A stretch of DNA of 10,032 bases. It comes from Myxococcota bacterium. GTDB taxonomy: Bacteria > Myxococcota_A > UBA9160 > PR03. Each line of letters starts with the position of its first letter. Positions within the stretch are counted from its first letter, which is position 1. This document shows positions 9,001-10,032 of the stretch, piece by piece. A model generated the notes under the pieces. The model was given only the letters and a program-made list of their open reading frames with translations, was not told the DNA's origin and searched no databases. A program made the position numbers and the translations under genes. The stretch spans positions 1-10,032 of the forward strand of contig JASJBO010000296.1 in the NCBI GenBank assembly GCA_030066475.1, in the 5' to 3' direction.

Positions 9001-10032
9001 CGATCGGGTCGGGCCGGTGGTGTCGGTGGCGACCGAGGGCGGCGCGGTCGAGTTCCAGCCGGGCGCCGAGGTGCGGCTGGTGGTGAGCGCCGCCGACGCG
9101 GCGCTCGCGCAGGTCGGCTATCGGGCCACCGACGAGCAGGGCGGGGTGGTGGCGAGCGACTCGCGGGTCGTGTCGGGCCAGGACGTCAGCGAGCTGTTCT
9201 CGTTCGTGCTGCCCGCCGGGCTCGGCGTGGGCGAGCGCATCGACGTCGTGGGGAGCGCGACCGACCTGGGCGCCAACGTCGGCGTGTCGGCGGGGCTCGA
9301 GATCCGCGTCGTCGACCGCGACGGGCCCGCGGTGTCGGTGCTGGCCCCGCCGGCCGGCAGTGGCGTCGAGCGGGGCACGAGCGTGGCCGTGCGGGTCGAG
9401 GCCAGCGATCCCTCCGGCGTGATCCAGCTCGTGCTGACGGCGACCGGGGCGGTCAGCGACACGCTGCGGCTCGCGATCGACCCGCCGCAGACGACTGCGC
9501 CCCGCAGCTTCGACCTGGCGATCCCCTCGGATGCGCCGGAGGGCGGGACGATCGAGCTCCAGGTGAGCGCGCTCGACGCGTTCGAGAACGCGGGTGCGCT
9601 GGCGGCCCCGCACCTGCTCGTCGTGAGCGACACGACGCCGCCGACCGTCGTCTCGGTGCAGCCGGCCGACGGCAGCACGGGCGTAGCCCTGGAGACGGCG
9701 GTCACGCTCGCCTTCAGCGAGCCCGTGGACGGCGCGACGATCGGTCCGGCGAGCGTGCTGCTGGTCGCGGACCCCGAAGGCGCGGCGCGGGGCGTTGCCG
9801 TCGACGCGGAGCTCGCCGGCGACGGCCGCTCGCTGTTGCTCACGCCGCTCGCCGACCTCGACGCGGATACGCTGCACGAGGTCTCGCTGACCGCGGCCGT
9901 GCGCGACCTCGCCGACCAGCCGCTCGAGCCGTTCCGCAGCCGCTTCACCACCGAGACCGACGACCGGGTCGGGCCGCGCCTGCTCGAGCTGTCGCCCGCG
10001 GACGACGCCGCGGACGTGTCGGTCCTGCCGCT
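1..10032 (+). CDS. Giant multidomain surface protein of LVIVD-type beta-propellers and bacterial Ig-like domains (internal fragment)
   Basis: The frame starting at base 2 is open across the whole window: 3,343 complete codons, with start and stop both outside. Its translation is continuous and meaningful throughout, alternating beta-propeller blades (residues 1-92, 967-1243, 1623-2205) with Ig-like sandwiches (residues 93-966, 1244-1622, 2206-3343). Blades carry cores such as LALLDVSDPANPVVL, and Ig repeats end in A-x-D-x-x-G-N signatures. No catalytic domain, membrane segment or signal peptide is visible; signal and anchor would lie beyond the window. I find no cysteine, one lysine (residue 454) and four methionines, which fits an extracellular protein in extremely GC-rich DNA. 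Such families are usually adhesins, sheath or scaffold proteins; adhesion or ligand binding here is inference. I see no frameshift or internal stop. Because no credible start lies in this frame, Met-initiated gene finding on the window alone would miss the gene and pick shadows instead. Sure of the frame and domain class; unsure of function. Confidence 0.95.
2..277 (+). repeat. C-terminal two blades of an LVIVD-type beta-propeller (truncated by window edge)
   Basis: Residues 1-92 hold the tail of one blade and two further blades. The first full blade contains ALAVAGEADGGRVRLLDLSD followed by PAAPREL; its LVIVD-type core starts at base 95. The second contains SIFAVGG and the degenerate core LVALDLDPVATRVV, with an insertion between the two strands. 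The pattern of 'gene product is seen to be X, strand turn, hydrophobic-D-hydrophobic, x-P' matches the later propellers. The earlier blades must lie upstream of the window, so at least one more propeller exists than is complete here. The boundary with the next domain is approximate. Confidence 0.8.
278..511 (+). other. Unassigned Ig-like/carboxypeptidase-regulatory-like segment
   Basis: Residues 93-170 join the first propeller to the IPT domain. The pattern VVLSGAVAG, then a hydrophobic-x-hydrophobic-x-G turn, then F-T-L-x-P-L and LLTVRPADDPSLLG, resembles small beta-sandwich inserts that begin 'V-x-G-x-V' and end 'L-T-V-x-A-x-D-x-x-G', such as glucodextranase-B-like or carboxypeptidase-regulatory-like domains. 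The match is only to this general outline; I recognise no family-specific residue. It could also be a divergent member of the Ig repeats found later. Confidence 0.4.
512..781 (+). other. IPT/TIG-type Ig domain
   Basis: Residues 171-260. The start APGILSVSPAFGAVGAAVAI (residues 171-190) is the classic IPT/TIG opening: hydrophobic-x-S-V-S-P, then a G-x-x-G turn and the next strand. The end, GYAYLEP, matches the aromatic-x-aromatic closing strand of the family. IPT domains are beta-sandwiches found in bacterial surface proteins, often next to other Ig types, and act as spacers or binding modules. The usual G-x-x-F/L after strand B is degenerate, reading VEGDGVGAELSVAGVPV. Confidence 0.75.
782..1045 (+). 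other. Second IPT-like Ig domain, divergent
   Basis: Residues 261-348. VAVAPMVIAVEGGELVSLAA followed by SGLGLGTRLLVDG resembles an IPT domain in which the opening S-P-x-x-G has decayed, while the 'xGxGLGxxxxVDG' segment is kept. The closing strand is a proline-rich stretch with VPLALLAPDGSALDLLGALV. It sits between a clear IPT domain and a clear Big_5 domain and has the right length (88 residues) for one sandwich. The family assignment is inference from position and partial pattern. Confidence 0.5.
1046..1387 (+). other. Big_5 (SbsA-type) bacterial Ig-like domain 1
   Basis: Residues 349-462. The diagnostic features are a D-x-x-x-P start (EDTLAPMLTGTVPPTG), the strand LVVLEFSEPV with FSEPV at residues 378-382, the 'Y-R-I-E-I-D-A-G-I-x-D-x-x-G-N' run near residues 434-447, and the closing LRTFRTFD (residues 455-462). 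This is the usual layout of SbsA Ig-like domains, which are common in S-layer and large secreted bacterial proteins. The only lysine I find in the window (residue 454) is here. The domain leads directly into the first Ig array. Confidence 0.88.
1388..2899 (+). repeat. Ig-like array 1: five tandem Big_7-like domains
   Basis: Residues 463-966. Five repeats start near bases 1388, 1697, 2012, 2309 and 2603 and run 98-105 codons each. The repeat pattern is P-P-x-V-x-hydrophobic, a P-A-x-G turn, E-G-x-x-hydrophobic-x-V-x-A, D-D/N-x-x-hydrophobic-x-x-V, V-D-G, P-P-Y/F, and a final A-x-D-x-x-G-N before the linker. Examples are PPVVEIASPPAGSVLVEGA in repeat 3 and VTAFDSAGNSAS in repeat 4. Repeat 5 is the most divergent and lacks the V-D-G turn. 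Linkers contain D-D (LLADD, LVDDAL). Such tandem sandwiches usually form an extended stalk, often stabilised by calcium at acidic inter-domain loops; calcium binding here is inference. Confidence 0.88.
2900..3730 (+). repeat. Seven-blade beta-propeller, divergent LVIVD type
   Basis: Residues 967-1243, the right length for one seven-bladed propeller. I count seven units of about 40 residues, with 'seen value' strands RLWVASG, LLWVAEG, GYAVDG, WLVAADD, RVAVARG, RLLALGA and RLTVGG. Each is followed by a second strand such as LLVVDARD, VLVVFDRGD, VDLLRIEPAG and LTVYDATDLARPVAIGRF. Only units 3, 4 and 6 keep a recognisable hydrophobic-D-x-x-D/x-x-x-P core, so profile searches may see only part of it. 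It is framed by Ig domains on both sides. Propellers of this kind bind proteins or glycans; no ligand site is recognisable here. Confidence 0.78.
3731..4867 (+). repeat. Ig-like array 2: four tandem Big_7-like domains
   Basis: Residues 1244-1622. Repeats start near bases 3731, 4013, 4292 and 4583 and are very even in length (93-97 codons). Repeat 3 is the most typical, with LAPTVSIASPANGAPELEG, ADDPDGSVVAVEL, GPPFAFALDLP and VDDGGN. Repeats 2 and 4 carry ATDAAGN and ARDRAGN. Repeat 1 has VSFFVDG but ends VRDQRGAEAED instead of G-N. The inter-domain linkers LVTDDASP and VNDDTVAP share the D-D motif with array 1. The array bridges two propeller regions and so probably acts as a rigid spacer between them. 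Confidence 0.88.
4868..5758 (+). repeat. Seven-blade LVIVD-type beta-propeller (first of a back-to-back pair)
   Basis: Residues 1623-1919. Seven units can be followed, with strands RLFASAG, RVWVADG, LAYTAEG, LLLLADG, ALVTTDT, LAVAAVDGG and AAVALGD. Units 1, 3 and 4 keep LVIVD-type cores: VHELDVSDPLAPSRV from base 4955, VAVFDVAESAPREI from base 5198, and VRLLDVAGPGAPREL from base 5321. Units 5-7 have lost the D-P signature. The boundary with the following propeller is placed at about base 5759, because blade pattern RRLAVDGPRVYVASG restarts there after a linker (TDREPRAQTNPVGI). A single fourteen-unit structure cannot be excluded. Confidence 0.75.
5759..6616 (+). repeat. Seven-blade LVIVD-type beta-propeller (second of the pair, best conserved)
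   Basis: Residues 1920-2205. Seven units carry strands RVYVASG, FVYVADG, TLYAFGS, LAYLADG, AFVAAGP, LAVLSDG and ILVAAGP. Five keep clear cores: VQLVDLEAGADPVRI from base 5813, LALLDVSDPANPVVL from base 6074, LRIFDVSDSSAPRAI from base 6203, LRIVDVRDPAAPALL from base 6335, and IALVDVADPAAPQRL from base 6461. The third and fifth of these closely match the LVIVD repeat consensus. The last unit ends VQAVELGADL and passes straight into the third Ig array. LVIVD repeats are widespread in secreted bacterial and archaeal proteins and their exact role is unsettled. Confidence 0.88.
6617..9637 (+). repeat. Ig-like array 3: ten tandem bacterial Ig domains
   Basis: Residues 2206-3212. Repeats start near bases 6617, 6911, 7184, 7472, 7751, 8039, 8375, 8702, 9008 and 9326. 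The first five run 91-98 codons and are Big_7-like; repeat 2 is a model example, with REPPSVALSAPAEVAEGARV, VQFLADGALLASD, TPPYAIAWDVP and ALDDSGN. The last five are longer (102-112 codons). Four of these carry a different strand, V/L-P-A/S-x-A/L-x-x-G (VPANAPVGG, VPADADG, LPAGLGVGE, IPSDAPEGG), and tend to lack the V-D-G turn. The array therefore seems to contain two subfamilies. It is the longest uninterrupted stalk in the window and leads into a Big_5 domain. Confidence 0.88.
9638..9964 (+). other. Big_5 (SbsA-type) bacterial Ig-like domain 2
   Basis: Residues 3213-3321. The start PPTVVSVQPADGSTGVALET, the strand VTLAFSEPV, the turn DGRSLLLTPLADLDADT, the strand HEVSLTAAVRDLADQPL and the closing RSRFTTE are a full match in order and spacing to SbsA-type Ig domains. 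It is the closest relative within the window of the domain at 1046-1387, sharing the FSEPV motif. Big_5 domains often occur in tandem and near one end of large surface proteins. Confidence 0.9.
9965..10032 (+). other. Start of a probable third Big_5-type Ig domain (cut by window edge)
   Basis: Residues 3322-3343 read DRVGPRLLELSPADDAAD and then VSVLP. The hydrophobic-x-x-x-S-P-A-D-x-A-x-x-V-x-hydrophobic-P pattern is the usual first strand and turn of a Big_5 domain and parallels VVSVQPADGSTGVALET of the preceding one. The expected F-S-E-P strand would lie just beyond the window, so the call rests on the first strand alone. Confidence 0.6.

Noticed and set aside
3515..9877. Open frame of 2,120 codons on the - strand
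   Set aside because: It is in exact codon register with the sense gene. Its translation is a low-complexity mix of R, H, A, G, D, V with no domain pattern, and its stop is the complement of a sense CTA codon. Composition explains it.
1..10032. Possible promoters, ribosome binding sites, terminators or short GC-rich hairpins
   Set aside because: GC palindromes such as cgccggcg are plentiful, but all lie inside conserved coding sequence. None is followed by a T-run or placed before a supported start.
1..10032. CRISPR array, tRNA/rRNA or insertion sequence
   Set aside because: I see no evenly spaced identical short repeats, cloverleaf or rRNA-like segments, or transposase motifs. The repeats present are diverged protein domains of about 40 or 100 codons.

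Overview
The whole window lies inside one very long protein-coding gene. On the + strand, the frame whose codons begin at base 2 stays open from the first base to the last: 3,343 complete codons with no stop. It has no start or stop codon of its own here, so both ends lie outside the window. I see no intergenic DNA, promoter, terminator, RNA gene, CRISPR array, mobile element or second gene. Below, residue n is the codon beginning at base 3n-1.

The visible part is a modular, probably secreted or surface-anchored protein of two structural classes and no recognisable enzyme. Beta-propellers made of blades of about 40 residues, many with the LVIVD-type core (hydrophobic-x-hydrophobic-hydrophobic-D-V-S-D-P-x-x-P), alternate with immunoglobulin-like beta-sandwich domains. 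In order: the last two blades of a propeller (2-277); a poorly assigned Ig-like segment (278-511); an IPT/TIG domain and a second IPT-like domain (512-1045); a Big_5 (SbsA-type) Ig domain (1046-1387); five Ig repeats (1388-2899); a seven-blade propeller (2900-3730); four Ig repeats (3731-4867); fourteen blades, best read as two seven-blade propellers (4868-6616); ten Ig repeats (6617-9637); a second Big_5 domain (9638-9964); and the start of what looks like a third (9965-10032). That gives 19 Big_7-like Ig repeats and about 23 blades.

The DNA is extremely GC-rich, with third codon positions nearly all G or C. I find no cysteine, one lysine and four methionines in 3,343 residues. Giant Ig/LVIVD surface proteins in such DNA suggest a high-GC environmental bacterium, perhaps a myxobacterium or another lineage of the former Deltaproteobacteria. 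This is inference from base composition and domain content; no marker gene is present.

The likely job is that of a long adhesin or surface scaffold. The Ig arrays would act as a stalk and the propellers as disc-shaped binding or spacing modules. Ligand, anchor and export route cannot be determined because both termini are missing. Long open frames elsewhere, including one of 2,120 codons on the - strand, are compositional shadows of this gene.
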